Shown here: positions 17,086 to 26,312 of the stretch, one piece after another
How positions within the stretch are numbered: position 1 is the first letter of the stretch
Layout: every line of letters starts with the position of its first letter
Origin: Terribacillus sp. DMT04
GTDB taxonomy: Bacteria > Bacillota > Bacilli > Bacillales > Amphibacillaceae
DNA length: 64,000 nt
Direction of reading: 5' to 3'
Assembly (NCBI RefSeq): GCF_019056395.1
Contig: NZ_CP077639.1
Location: 2,358,001 to 2,422,000, forward strand
Translations under genes and position numbers: made by a program
Notes under the pieces: generated by a model
The model's input: only the letters and a program-made list of their open reading frames with translations
Told to the model about the DNA's origin: nothing
The model's database searches: none

Positions 17086-18681
17086 ATGCTTTATACTTTT
17101 ATTGTCATTTCATTTATACTCGTGACGGTCGGGATTGCCTATTATTCCTGGCGAAAGACGCGAGGAATTGATCTTGCTACATCAGACGGTTATTTCTTAG
17201 GCGGCCGCAGTCTCACTGGTGTTGCCATCGGGAGCTCCATGCTTCTGACAAATTTATCTACGGAACAGCTTGTCGGACAGAATGGCCAGACATTTGCCGG
17301 CAACTTTACAGCTATGGGTTGGGAAGTGACGTCACCACTCGCTTTGTTCGTCCTCGCATTCCTGTTCCTGCCCCGCTACTTACGAGCAGGAATTACCACC
17401 ATACCTGACTTTCTCGAACAGCGCTTCGACATGCGTACACGCCAATTTGTTTCTATTTTATTCATTATCGGTTATATGACTTCCTTCCTGCCGACGGTTC
17501 TTTACTCCGGGGCACTTGTGCTTGATTCCATTTTCAATATTACTGGCGGATTAAATATCAGCACTTTTTGGGCAGTAGCTATTATTGCAAGTATCATTGG
17601 ATTAGTAAGTATGGGTTATATTGTTTTCGGAGGTCTGCGTGCCATTACAGCAGCAGATACATTGTACGGTATCGCACTCATTATTAGTGGTATCGGCATT
17701 GTGCTGCTCGGTTTGTGGACATTGGGAGACAGCAGTATTACTGGCGGTGTTGATAAACTCATCAATAATCATCCTGAGAAATTAAATGCCATTGACAGCA
17801 GCAATGATGCGAATGTACCTTGGCCGACCATCTTCACCGGTTTGCTCGTAAATAACTTGTTCTACTGGGCTGCTAACCAAGCAATTGTTCAAAAATCACT
17901 TGGCGCGAAGAATTTGGCTGAGGGGCAGAAAGGTGTTCTGCTGACAGGATTCTTCAAGCTGTTTGGTGTGTTGTATCTATTAATACCAGGAACAATCGCA
18001 TTCCACTTATACGGAGACAGCTTAAAAACAGCAGATGATGCTTATCCGACATTAATTGTTGATTTGCTTCCAACAGCCATTACCGGTGTATTTGCTGCCA
18101 TCTTGTTCGGAGCCATTCTTAGCTCGTTCAACGGAGCACTAAGCAGTACGATGACATTATTTACCTTAGATTTGTATAAACCTATTTTCCGAAAAAATGC
18201 AACTGACTCCGAGCTTGTAAAAGCAGGACGAACATTTGCAATTGTCGTTGGTGTTATCTCTATCATTATTGCGCCATTCATCATAATGTTCCCAAGCGGA
18301 CTGTATAATTATCTGCAAGAAATGTTCGGGTTCATTAATGTTCCGATTGTAGCTGCGATCTTTATCGGGTTCTTTACGAAACGTGTTCCGGCGTTTGCCG
18401 TGAAGACAGCAATCGTGACACACTTGATCCTATATGGATTGTCTAAGCTCTTCTTCGGCGAGGTACACTTCCTTTATGTACTAGCCGTCCTATTCCCGTT
18501 CAGTCTGTTGTTCATGATTGTATTAGGGAAAATGAAACCGCGGAATGAGCCGTATGTCCTTGGAGATGCGGAAGTTGTTGACATGACGCCTTGGAAGTAC
18601 GCAAAACCATTCGCCATTTTCATTACGATTTGTATGATTGGTTTGTATATACTCTTCTCTCCATGGGGAATTGCAGCATAA
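17086..18681 (+). CDS. Solute:sodium symporter family protein
   Basis: A 531-residue sodium/solute symporter with about fourteen membrane helices. Landmarks are DGYFLGGRSLTGVAIGSSMLL near the N terminus (the SSS family opening) and FGAILSSFNGALSSTMTLFTLDLYK, the sodium-site helix. The long form with an extra C-terminal helix is like the sugar/inositol (SGLT) subgroup, so the cargo may be a sugar or polyol. A short hairpin (GCAGCG/CGCTGC, 17044-17061) sits just before AAGGAGG and could influence translation. It is monocistronic. Confidence 0.9.
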   Translation: MLYTFIVISFILVTVGIAYYSWRKTRGIDLATSDGYFLGGRSLTGVAIGSSMLLTNLSTEQLVGQNGQTFAGNFTAMGWEVTSPLALFVLAFLFLPRYLRAGITTIPDFLEQRFDMRTRQFVSILFIIGYMTSFLPTVLYSGALVLDSIFNITGGLNISTFWAVAIIASIIGLVSMGYIVFGGLRAITAADTLYGIALIISGIGIVLLGLWTLGDSSITGGVDKLINNHPEKLNAIDSSNDANVPWPTIFTGLLVNNLFYWAANQAIVQKSLGAKNLAEGQKGVLLTGFFKLFGVLYLLIPGTIAFHLYGDSLKTADDAYPTLIVDLLPTAITGVFAAILFGAILSSFNGALSSTMTLFTLDLYKPIFRKNATDSELVKAGRTFAIVVGVISIIIAPFIIMFPSGLYNYLQEMFGFINVPIVAAIFIGFFTKRVPAFAVKTAIVTHLILYGLSKLFFGEVHFLYVLAVLFPFSLLFMIVLGKMKPRNEPYVLGDAEVVDMTPWKYAKPFAIFITICMIGLYILFSPWGIAA

Positions 18682-18683
18682 AG

Positions 18684-18714
18684 AAAAGCGACCTGCTAAG
18701 GGTCGCTTTTTTTA
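18684..18714 (+). terminator. Terminator after the symporter gene
   Basis: AAAGCGACC and GGGTCGCTTT pair around a TGCTAA loop, followed by T residues. It also separates the convergent chemoreceptor gene. Confidence 0.9.
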
Positions 18715-19776
18715 CTGATAAAATTTCTGCTGTATATCTTGTGTGATTGCGGTGACTTCTTGCATACTGGCGGCATTCTGCTCAGCGACTGTTACAATAT
18801 TGTTGATGCTGTCTGTTATACCTCGAGTGTTATCAAGCACGTCATACATAGCTGCGGCTATCCCCTCCACCTGCTCACTTGTGATCAGAATTTCTTTTTG
18901 CAGCTCCGCAAACGTGCGTTGTGTAGTTACTACCTTTTCAGATCCAGCCGCTGCGGCGGCATTACCTTCACCAAGCGCCTCAACTGCAGCTTTCGATTCT
19001 GTCTGAATAGCTTGAAATACACTCGTAATATCGCTCACAGCAATGCGTACTTGATCAGATAACTTACGCACTTCATCCGCCACTACTGCGAATCCACGCC
19101 CTTGATCCCCTGCGCGCGCTGCTTCGATGGCAGCATTCAAAGCTAATAAATTCGTCTGTTCTGCAATCTCCTTTATTGTTTTGAGCAATGTGCTGATTTG
19201 ATCTGTTTTGCCATTCAATCCTTTTACCTTGCCAAAAGAAAACGTGATCTTGTCAGCTACCGTATTCATATGAAGCACAGAGTCGTCCATATGGGAAGCT
19301 CCTTCTTTTGTTAACGCATGCATTTCAGCCGCAACTTTTTTCGCATCTTCCCCTTTTAATGCGACCATCATCATGTTCTCAGCAAATTTCTGCATCGCAG
19401 CTGCCAGCTCAGCAGATGAATGTGATTGGTTCTCTGATCCAATTGTCACGCCTTCTAAAGCGGTTACAATTTGATGTAAAGATTTTTTTGTCTGCTCTAT
19501 TAGAAATATTTCCGTATTATTTGCCGTTTCAATAGCTGGCTCGAGGGCCGCTGCCAGCTCTTCCTGTATAGGATCATTGGCAATAACAGCAGGTGTTTCT
19601 TCCGATGCGTTCCTTCTATATAAAAGTAAAATTGCTGCACTTCCGCTTGCCAGGTGAAGACCAATAATTAGATTCACCCATAAACCAAGCGAGAAAACCC
19701 TTTCATTTTGTAAAAACAAAAAAGCTGCATATAGATATCCTGCGCCCCACACACTCACTACAAGTTTCTTACTCAT
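18712..19776 (-). CDS. Methyl-accepting chemotaxis protein without external sensor
   Basis: A 354-residue chemoreceptor. Two hydrophobic segments near the N terminus (residues ~5-22 and ~32-52) are joined by a loop too short for a ligand-binding domain. The rest is a cytoplasmic coiled-coil signalling domain with the highly conserved hairpin tip [21 protein letters not shown] followed by [14 protein letters not shown]. It should couple to CheA/CheW. With no PAS, Cache or HAMP domain recognisable, it may sense an intracellular or membrane state, perhaps through a partner. It is divergent from nos, sharing a 136-base control region. Confidence 0.88.
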   Translation of the reverse strand: MSKKLVVSVWGAGYLYAAFLFLQNERVFSLGLWVNLIIGLHLASGSAAILLLYRRNASEETPAVIANDPIQEELAAALEPAIETANNTEIFLIEQTKKSLHQIVTALEGVTIGSENQSHSSAELAAAMQKFAENMMMVALKGEDAKKVAAEMHALTKEGASHMDDSVLHMNTVADKITFSFGKVKGLNGKTDQISTLLKTIKEIAEQTNLLALNAAIEAARAGDQGRGFAVVADEVRKLSDQVRIAVSDITSVFQAIQTESKAAVEALGEGNAAAAAGSEKVVTTQRTFAELQKEILITSEQVEGIAAAMYDVLDNTRGITDSINNIVTVAEQNAASMQEVTAITQDIQQKFYQ

Positions 19777-19856
19777 ATACGCTCCCCTTTCCCCTCTTTT
19801 TTACTATCGGCTGAGAACAGTATTCTTTGAACCTTTTTCTACATTTTTCTCCAAAA

Positions 19857-19886
19857 AGCATGTAATTGCCAATCACATGCTATACT
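19857..19886 (+). promoter_or_regulatory. 25-bp palindrome over the nos promoter
   Basis: The arms AGCATGTAATTG (19857-19868) and CAATCACATGCT (19870-19881) form a 12-base-pair inverted repeat with one mismatch around a single central base. The right arm runs into TATACT (19881-19886), a good -10 element. The -35 would lie inside the left arm and is not consensus. This is the form of a repressor or activator operator controlling nos, 27 bases before its start codon. The cognate regulator is not known. Confidence 0.7.
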
Positions 19887-19912
19887 ACAGCTGAATAAGG
19901 AGGCAGCAGCCC

Positions 19913-20980
19913 ATGCAAACAATAGTAGAAGAAGCAGCAGCTTTCATCCAAGCGTGCTACCATGAACTCGGTAAATCTAGTCAGGCAATAGAAAGGCGTT
20001 TGTCAGAAATCAAACAGGAGATACAAGCAACTTCTGCCTATACCCATACTATAGAAGAAATAGAACATGGAGCGAGAATGGCTTGGCGAAATTCAAACCG
20101 TTGTATCGGTCGTCTTTTCTGGAATAGCCTTCATGTTCAAGATGCGCGACACCTAACAGATACAAACCAAATTATAGAACAGCTGTTCCAGCACATTGAA
20201 CAAGCAACAAACAACGGAAAAGTACGACCAATGATTACGATATTCTCTCCCCATGCAAACATTCGTATATGGAATCATCAATTACTCCGCTATGCCGGGT
20301 ATGAAACAGAAAATGGAGTTGTCGGAGATCCAGCTTCCATTCAATTTACTTCCATATGTAAAGAGCTTGGCTGGGAAGGGAAAGGAACTGCCTTTGACAT
20401 ACTGCCAATCGTTGTGCAAACAGGTAATCAAAAGCCTGTGTTAAAGGAAATACCAGCTTCCATTATAAAAGAAGTAAACATTGAACATGAAAACTATCCT
20501 GCTTTTAAAGAACTGGAAATGCGCTGGTATGCAGTTCCGATTGTGTCCGATATGAAATTGGAAATTGGAGGCATCACATATAGCGCGGCGCCTTTTAACG
20601 GCTGGTATATGGGCACAGAGATTGGAGCTCGAAACTTAGCAGATGAAGATAGGTATAACATGCTTCCACAAGTAGCAGAACTTCTCCATCTTGACCAAAC
20701 ACGTGCTTCTTCTCTATGGAAAGACCGCGCTTTAGTAGAATTAAATAGTGCTGTTTTGCAATCCTTTCAAGATGCCGGTGTTACGATTGTCGATCATCAT
20801 ACCGCCGCAAAGCAATTTGCACACTTTGAAAAACAAGAACAAAAAGCCGGTCGTGATGTAACAGGAATGTGGAGTTGGCTTATCCCGCCAATGTCGCCAG
20901 CCGCCACTCACATTTTCCACAAGCCATATTCCAATAAAGTCGTTAAACCAAATTATTTCTATCAAGAAAATGCCTATTGA
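19913..20980 (+). CDS. nos: Nitric oxide synthase, oxygenase only
   Basis: A 355-residue bacterial NOS, which oxidises arginine to citrulline and nitric oxide through N-hydroxyarginine. It has the heme-thiolate cysteine in [13 protein letters not shown] (residue ~67) and the substrate-site segment [18 protein letters not shown], whose Glu binds the arginine guanidinium. As in other Bacillales there is no fused reductase domain; electrons come from cellular flavodoxins. It starts with ATG after AAGGAGG and is monocistronic. In bacilli NO protects against oxidative stress and antibiotics. A repeat element starts four bases after the stop. Confidence 0.96.
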   Translation: MQTIVEEAAAFIQACYHELGKSSQAIERRLSEIKQEIQATSAYTHTIEEIEHGARMAWRNSNRCIGRLFWNSLHVQDARHLTDTNQIIEQLFQHIEQATNNGKVRPMITIFSPHANIRIWNHQLLRYAGYETENGVVGDPASIQFTSICKELGWEGKGTAFDILPIVVQTGNQKPVLKEIPASIIKEVNIEHENYPAFKELEMRWYAVPIVSDMKLEIGGITYSAAPFNGWYMGTEIGARNLADEDRYNMLPQVAELLHLDQTRASSLWKDRALVELNSAVLQSFQDAGVTIVDHHTAAKQFAHFEKQEQKAGRDVTGMWSWLIPPMSPAATHIFHKPYSNKVVKPNYFYQENAY

Positions 20981-20983
20981 AAA

Positions 20984-21394
20984 AAAGAGGCTGGGACAAA
21001 ACAGGATTAATTCATCCTAAAAGCGAACAATGACTAGATCCATACTTTTTCATGCAGCCCTCTGATAGCTGCTGCTTTCTAAATCTAGCTGTTATCGTCG
21101 GACAAGAATGGCTTTTGAAGTAGACGCCGACAAGAAAATCGCTTTTTATTTTCGAGGAGTCTACGTATTCTTTCTATACTAGTATCGGTCCTCATAACAA
21201 GAATCAGCGTAGGAAATACACGGAAACTCTCGCGGGAGGAAGGCTCCCCAGCCGCCCGCAGGAAAGCGGAGTGTATTTCCGAAGCGATGCTCTCATATTC
21301 CTTTACAACGCAAAAATCCAAACAATACTGCTTTTAATTGCAGTATTGTTTGGATTTTTATATAGCTTAAACAGTTATGTCCCAGACTCCTCTT
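20984..21394 (+). repeat. Dispersed intergenic repeat, copy B (most complete)
   Basis: The fullest copy. Inverted ends are AAGAGGCTGGGAC (20985-20997) and GTCCCAGACTCCTCTT (21379-21394). Internal dyads are GTAGAC/GTCTAC (21120-21164 hairpin), GGAAATACAC/GTGTATTTCC (21212-21280) enclosing a GC-rich hairpin (GCGGG...GGCT/AGCC...CCCGC), and a perfect 20-base-pair hairpin at 21312-21359 with flanking A and T runs that could terminate in both directions. No ORF with a ribosome binding site is present. It lies between convergent nos and yclQ. Confidence 0.85.
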
Positions 21395-21401
21395 GCTTGT
21401 C

Positions 21402-22343
21402 TTATTTCAAAGCGTCGGAGATTTCTTTTACTTTTTCCATCTCAGATTCCAAACCGCCGCCTGATAGATACCAGTAACCTGGATCTAAGTACGTAATTTG
21501 GTTTTCTTTCGCTGCTGTTGTATCATTAACTAATTCATTATCCAATACTTTTTCAGCAGATGATGCACCTTTACCTACAACTGCTCCGCGGTCTACAACA
21601 AATAGATAATCTGGATTCTTCTCAGAAATATACTCAAAACCTACAGACTGACCATGTGTAGAAGATTCAATTGTTTCGTCCACAGTAGGCACACCGTAAA
21701 CATCGTGGATTACACCGAAACGAGATTCCTTGCCGTATGCACTGACACTACCGTCATTAACAAGCGTAATTAACGCTTTTCCATCCATGTTTTCCGCTTT
21801 CGCCTTTAAGTCCGCAATTGCATCATCTACTTCAGTTAATGCAGTTTTGGCTTCTTCTTCTTTCCCTACAATTTGTGCAATTGTTTCTGTATTCTTCTTA
21901 AAGGAGTTCATGTAATCTGTTGTATCAATTCCGATATATATTGTCGGTGCCAGCTCACTAAGCTGCTCGTAGAAATCACTTTGACGACCGGAGATGAAGA
22001 TAACATCCGGGCTAATTTCTGCTATTTTTTCCAGGTCTGGTTCTTTTAACCCACCGGCATTTTCATAGTCGCTGCCGCTGTATTTAGATAGATAGTCCGG
22101 CAGATTTTGCTGTGCAACACCCGTTACATCGACGCCTAGTTTATCTAATGTATCCAATGCGCCCATATCGAACGTTACAATCTTGTCTGGATTTTTGGCA
22201 ACTTCTGTTGTACCGAGTTCATGCTCAATTGTCAGCTTCTCTTCTTTTTTATCTGCACCGCTTGCAGTATCCGAGTTGCTTCCGCATGCTGCAAGCAGCA
22301 AGACAAACAATAAACCAGTCATTAGCAATGTTAGTTTCTTCAT
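21402..22343 (-). CDS. yclQ: Siderophore ABC transporter binding lipoprotein
   Basis: A 313-residue periplasmic-binding-type lipoprotein (lipobox LLAACGS, Cys ~20) of the FhuD/FatB class. It contains GLKEPDLEKIAEISPDVIFIS and the C-terminal helix typical of iron-siderophore receptors. Order and sequence match B. subtilis YclQ, the petrobactin-binding protein, and the three other genes of the importer lie upstream. Substrate should be a catecholate siderophore such as petrobactin, by homology only. A 96-base gap separates it from yclP. Confidence 0.9.
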   Translation of the reverse strand: MKKLTLLMTGLLFVLLLAACGSNSDTASGADKKEEKLTIEHELGTTEVAKNPDKIVTFDMGALDTLDKLGVDVTGVAQQNLPDYLSKYSGSDYENAGGLKEPDLEKIAEISPDVIFISGRQSDFYEQLSELAPTIYIGIDTTDYMNSFKKNTETIAQIVGKEEEAKTALTEVDDAIADLKAKAENMDGKALITLVNDGSVSAYGKESRFGVIHDVYGVPTVDETIESSTHGQSVGFEYISEKNPDYLFVVDRGAVVGKGASSAEKVLDNELVNDTTAAKENQITYLDPGYWYLSGGGLESEMEKVKEISDALK

Positions 22344-22439
22344 AATAGATCTTCTCCTTTTTGTATGTAGTGGATGTATTTTTGGTTAAGTAAGACTGCT
22401 AGCTTCATAACGGCATCACCCCTTTAACCTGTCAATTGC

Positions 22440-23195
22440 TTAGAAATACACACAGATTCGATTACAGCTTATATTGTGCACGTCTATATCCAAATCATAG
22501 ATTGACTTCAATACATCTGACTGAATAATATCGTCGGTTGGTCCCTCCGCTATAATGCTGCCATCTTTCATCGCCACGATTCGATCTGAGTAAACAGAAG
22601 CGAAATTAATGTCGTGAATGACAAGCAGTATTGTCTTACCGAAATCTTCGACTAATTTCCTTAGCAGTTTCATCATTTGGACTGCATGCTTCATATCCAA
22701 ATTATTAAGTGGTTCATCCAGCAAAATATAATCTGTATCCTGTGCCAGAACCATTGCGATGAATGCACGCTGTCTCTGACCGCCACTCAGTTCATTCAAA
22801 TACTTGTCTTCCAACTCTTCAAGATTCACATAAGCAATTGCTTCGCTAATCTTCTGTTCATCTTCCTCTGTCAGCTTCCCGCTTGAGTAAGGAAATCGGC
22901 CGAAGCTGACTAATTCTCGCACTGTCAGTTTCATTTGCACGACATTAGACTGTCGCAGAATCGCAATCGTCTTTGCCAGGTCCTTGCTCTTTTGTTTATG
23001 TACGTTCTTTCCATCCAAGTAGACAATACCATCATCTTGCTTCAACAGACGACTGACCATAGAAAGCAACGTACTTTTTCCTGCTCCATTCGGTCCGATA
23101 AAAGAAGTGATTGCTCCACGCTGCACCTCTACAGATACATCTTGTATTACTTTTTTGGAACCAAAATACTTGGAAAGTTTTTCTGCTACGATCAT
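22440..23195 (-). CDS. yclP: Siderophore ABC transporter ATPase
   Basis: A 251-residue FepC/FecE-like ATPase with Walker A GPNGAGKST, signature LSGGQRQRAFIAMVLAQ, Walker B YILLDEPLNNLD and the switch histidine in LLVIHD. It energises the YclN/YclO permease pair. ATG at 23195 overlaps the end of yclO by four bases. It is expected to be derepressed with the operon under iron limitation. Confidence 0.93.
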   Translation of the reverse strand: MIVAEKLSKYFGSKKVIQDVSVEVQRGAITSFIGPNGAGKSTLLSMVSRLLKQDDGIVYLDGKNVHKQKSKDLAKTIAILRQSNVVQMKLTVRELVSFGRFPYSSGKLTEEDEQKISEAIAYVNLEELEDKYLNELSGGQRQRAFIAMVLAQDTDYILLDEPLNNLDMKHAVQMMKLLRKLVEDFGKTILLVIHDINFASVYSDRIVAMKDGSIIAEGPTDDIIQSDVLKSIYDLDIDVHNISCNRICVYF

Positions 23196-24142
23196 ATCTT
23201 TTTACTCTCCTTTATTAGTAGATAAATGAAGTAGACGCCGCCGACAAAATTGATAATAACGCTAATCGGTGTCGAGAAGGAAAAGACCCTTTCCACAATC
23301 AGCTGTCCGCCGAGTAAAGCAATAATACTGAGTAAACTTGCAGCTGCCAGCAGATACGTGTGCCGGAATGTCTGCAGAAACTCTCTCGCTAAGTTGGCCG
23401 TCAGCAGACCCAGAAACGTAATGGGTCCCACTAAAGCTGTCGAAACAGCTACCAGCACTGCAATAACAAGAAACATTCGTTTAACAATTTTTTCATACGG
23501 TACGCCTAAGTTCACTGCATGATCTCTGCCGATTGACATGACATCAAAATAATGACGATAACGGAATATGTATACACATAACACTGCTATGATAACAGTT
23601 GATAGAAGCAGTAAATCAGTATTCACATTCGTGAAGCTAGCAAACATCTTATCTTGTATTAATAGAAACTCATTTGGGTCGATAATCATCTGCATGAATG
23701 AGGACAAACTACTGAAAAATGTACCTAGCACAAGTCCGACCAGCAAGAGCAAGAATAAGTTATTATGCCCTCTGCGGAACAATAGCTGGTAAAGCCCAAA
23801 AGCAAACCCGACCATAAGCAATATAGTAAGGAAGAAATACGCATCACTCTGCATAATGACAAATGTTCCTGAACCAAACAGGAATACAACAATTGTCTGG
23901 ATAAACATATAAACACTATCAAGACCCATAATACTCGGTGTTAAAATCCGATTATGCGTTAACGTCTGGAAAACAACTGTTGATACGCCGATAGACACTG
24001 CGCATAAAACCATAGCCAAAATCTTCTCGAGTCGTGTTCGCAGCAGATACTCCATTGCTTGGAAATTCATATGGATGAATAAGTACAGGCCAGCCAATGA
24101 CAAAGCGACAAGGGTTAAAATAATAATCTTTCGCTTAAGCAT
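23192..24142 (-). CDS. yclO: Siderophore ABC transporter permease
   Basis: A 316-residue FecCD-family permease, predicted to span the membrane eight to ten times. It contains the coupling segment RDHAVNLGVPYEKIVKRMFL and GPITFLGLLTANLARE, which contact the ATPase. It overlaps yclN by eight bases and yclP by four, so the operon is tightly coupled. It pairs with YclN to form a heterodimeric channel. Confidence 0.93.
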   Translation of the reverse strand: MLKRKIIILTLVALSLAGLYLFIHMNFQAMEYLLRTRLEKILAMVLCAVSIGVSTVVFQTLTHNRILTPSIMGLDSVYMFIQTIVVFLFGSGTFVIMQSDAYFFLTILLMVGFAFGLYQLLFRRGHNNLFLLLLVGLVLGTFFSSLSSFMQMIIDPNEFLLIQDKMFASFTNVNTDLLLLSTVIIAVLCVYIFRYRHYFDVMSIGRDHAVNLGVPYEKIVKRMFLVIAVLVAVSTALVGPITFLGLLTANLAREFLQTFRHTYLLAAASLLSIIALLGGQLIVERVFSFSTPISVIINFVGGVYFIYLLIKESKKI

Positions 24143-25085
24143 AGGCGTTCCTCCTTAATAGCATATAAAGGAAGATACCCGTTCCGATGACCCCTACCAT
24201 TAATCCAACTGAAATTTCGTATGGGTAGATAATGATCCGCCCTGCAATATCACATACGAGTAAGAATAACGCCCCGAGAACCCCAGTATGCCAAATGCTC
24301 TTTTTCAAATGATCACCGCGGTACATGCTGACGATATTCGGTACAATCAATCCGAGAAACGGAATGGTACCCACAGTCAGGATGACTACTGATGTAATAA
24401 TTGCCACAATAATCAATCCTATATTTACCACATACTTGTAAGGCAGCCCTAAATTGGTAGCAAAGTCTTCACCCATACCCGCGACAGTGAACATGTTAGC
24501 GAATAAGAATGCAAGAACGAGAAGCGGAACACTTATGTATAGCAATTCATAGCGCCCTTCCATAATCAAGGAAAAGTCTCCTTGCAGCCAAGATGACATG
24601 TTCTGTACCAAGTCAAACTTAAGAGCAAAAAACGTGGCAATAGAACTGACTACGTTCCCGAGCATAATACCGACCAAGGGAATAAAAATGGTATCCTTTT
24701 GCTTCAGCCTTTGCAGAATTCCCATAAACAGCAATGTGCCGAACAGTGCAAAAGCAGCAGCGATGCACATCTTCAAAATTGGACTTGCATCTGTAAAGAA
24801 AAGCAAGGATACAAGAATGCCTAATCTTGCCCAATCCATCGTTCCAGCTGTTGTAGGAGATACAAATTTGTTTTGTGTCAGCTGCTGCATAATCAAACCA
24901 CAAATCCCCAAGCTTACCCCCGCCATGATAATACTTAGCATTCGGGGAAGCCGGCTGATTATAACGATGTTCCAGGCTTCTGGTTCCATGTTCCAAAGTG
25001 CAGAAAATGTGACGTTTTCTACACCTACAAAAAGGGAACAACCAGCTAATAGAACAGTAACAATTACTAAATACATTAACTTCAT
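24135..25085 (-). CDS. yclN: Siderophore ABC transporter permease
   Basis: A 316-residue FecCD-family permease, first gene of the yclNOPQ operon. It shows DFATNLGLPYKYVVNIGLI and GTIPFLGLIVPNIVSMYRGDHLK. Start ATG at 25085 (MKLMYLV) is preferred because AAGAGG lies eight bases upstream. The longer frame from 25112 has no ribosome binding site and would begin two codons from a Fur-type dyad. Expression is expected to be repressed by Fur with iron. Confidence 0.9.
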   Translation of the reverse strand: MKLMYLVIVTVLLAGCSLFVGVENVTFSALWNMEPEAWNIVIISRLPRMLSIIMAGVSLGICGLIMQQLTQNKFVSPTTAGTMDWARLGILVSLLFFTDASPILKMCIAAAFALFGTLLFMGILQRLKQKDTIFIPLVGIMLGNVVSSIATFFALKFDLVQNMSSWLQGDFSLIMEGRYELLYISVPLLVLAFLFANMFTVAGMGEDFATNLGLPYKYVVNIGLIIVAIITSVVILTVGTIPFLGLIVPNIVSMYRGDHLKKSIWHTGVLGALFLLVCDIAGRIIIYPYEISVGLMVGVIGTGIFLYMLLRRNAYA

Positions 25086-25118
25086 ACGCGACAACCTCTT
25101 CAGCAGCATCATTGATAC

Positions 25119-25178
25119 TGATATTCATTATCAATTAGATTCTCATTTTAGTATAGTGAATGAGAATAGCATCGTCAA
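25119..25178 (-). promoter_or_regulatory. yclN promoter with Fur box
   Basis: On the minus strand TTGACG (25173-25178), 17 bases, then TATACT (25150-25155) form a strong sigma-A promoter. Downstream at 25119-25133 lies TGATAATGAATATCA, one base from the Fur 7-1-7 consensus TGATAATNATTATCA. A second dyad, ATTCTCATT (25139-25147) with AATGAGAAT (25159-25167), frames the -10 element and may be another Fur-type site. The region also lies upstream of the divergent YqcI/YcgG-family gene. Confidence 0.85.
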
Positions 25179-25251
25179 TAGGTTATTGGAAATCGTTTCA
25201 ATTTTTCAATATTCCTATCGAAATTCTTTAACATAACAAAGGAGCGTTCAC

Positions 25252-25986
25252 ATGTTACCCCTGTTTGAGAAAAACGATATTCATGCTGACAACAAAGAGC
25301 TTCCTGACTGGGCACTAAAGGCCTATCAGCCATTCGCTGAAACAGTTAGTAAAAAAGATTTTCCTTGCTATTTTGGTATTGCCGCTCAAAAAAAAGGTGA
25401 TTTGCGCTATGGATTTATTCCTCATAATGACTGGAAAGGCGCACTGAACGTGATCAATGCATTTACGCAGTTAATGCACACACAGGAAAAAAAGGTGCGG
25501 CGGGGATTATTTTTATTTTTTGAACCTGAAAAGGAAGAAGAAGACTTAGCTTACTACCAGGATTATTTCTGGCGGTTTCTGCAGGAGCTGCATGAAGTCG
25601 ATGATGTTCCTTGGCCGCTTGAGCGTCCGCGTGATCCTGATCACTTTTTGTTTGACTATCACATCGGCGGAGAAGCTTACTTTCTGTTCGGTAATACGCC
25701 GGCATACAAACAGCGCATCACACGTGACTTGGGCCCTTCTCTTGTTATTGGTTTGCAGCCGCGCAGTATCTTTGACGGACTTGAAGGAGATAAGCCAGCA
25801 GGTGTAAAATCCAGAGGCTCGGTACGGGAGCGTGTTGAACACTGGGATCAGCTACCAAAGCATCCTGATATCGGACATTTCGGCGATCGTGATCATCGGG
25901 AATGGAAGCAGTACTTCATTGGAGACAATGCCGAACCTGATCTCGGTAAATGTCCATTTCATCATAAGGAACTAAGAGATACATAA
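25252..25986 (+). CDS. YqcI/YcgG family protein
   Basis: A 244-residue cytoplasmic protein of the YqcI/YcgG family, recognised by FPCYFGIAAQKKGDLRYGFI near residue 37, PRDPDHFLFDYHIGGEAYFL, and the C-terminal KCPFHH motif. A characterised relative as I recall is DcsA of D-cycloserine synthesis, a heme protein that makes N-hydroxyarginine; the Bacillus members are uncharacterised. It is transcribed away from yclNOPQ across a Fur-type control region, and nos lies 4 kb away. Iron regulation and a heme-linked role are inferences. ATG at 25252 follows AAAGGAGC. Confidence 0.82.
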   Translation: MLPLFEKNDIHADNKELPDWALKAYQPFAETVSKKDFPCYFGIAAQKKGDLRYGFIPHNDWKGALNVINAFTQLMHTQEKKVRRGLFLFFEPEKEEEDLAYYQDYFWRFLQELHEVDDVPWPLERPRDPDHFLFDYHIGGEAYFLFGNTPAYKQRITRDLGPSLVIGLQPRSIFDGLEGDKPAGVKSRGSVRERVEHWDQLPKHPDIGHFGDRDHREWKQYFIGDNAEPDLGKCPFHHKELRDT

Positions 25987-26042
25987 CTTTTTTTAGATAG
26001 CGGATACTAATTGTTATCTGCTTGAAAAGGAGGTATATCTCT

Positions 26043-26276
26043 ATGCCAAAACCAGACAACCGTGCCGACAATGCCGAACGTATTGAAGATACTATCCAGC
26101 ATACACTGCAGAATGTGCATCAAACGGAGGATTTTGTCAAAGCAAATAGCGAGCATTTGACAGATGAAGAAGTTTCCTTCTTAAAGGAAAAAAATGACCG
26201 CCGTGCTGCAGCTGTAGATAGCTTGCGAAGTGAGCTGAAAGAAGAAGCAAATTATCAACAGCGAAGAGAACATTAA
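26043..26276 (+). CDS. tlp: Small acid-soluble spore protein Tlp
   Basis: A 77-residue Tlp (thioredoxin-like, by name only) spore protein, starting MPKPDNRADNAERIED and containing LKEKNDRRAAAVDSLRSELKEEA, which match the family closely. It accumulates in the forespore core late in sporulation. ATG at 26043 follows AAGGAGG by nine bases; an upstream in-frame ATG at 26022 precedes the ribosome binding site and is rejected. It is a single gene with a terminator behind it. Confidence 0.92.
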   Translation: MPKPDNRADNAERIEDTIQHTLQNVHQTEDFVKANSEHLTDEEVSFLKEKNDRRAAAVDSLRSELKEEANYQQRREH

Positions 26277-26280
26277 GCAA

Positions 26281-26308
26281 AAGGTCCGCCAAATGGCGGA
26301 CCTTCTTT
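26281..26308. terminator. Terminator shared by tlp and a coat gene
   Basis: AAGGTCCGCCA and TGGCGGACCTT form an 11-base-pair stem with a two-base gap, followed by CTTTGT. It separates the convergent tlp and CotF-like genes. Confidence 0.85.
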
Positions 26309-26312
26309 GTAT

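Noticed and set aside
24598-25236. A 212-codon plus-strand frame over yclN
   Set aside because: Shadow of the yclN gene; it would cross the yclN promoter and Fur box.
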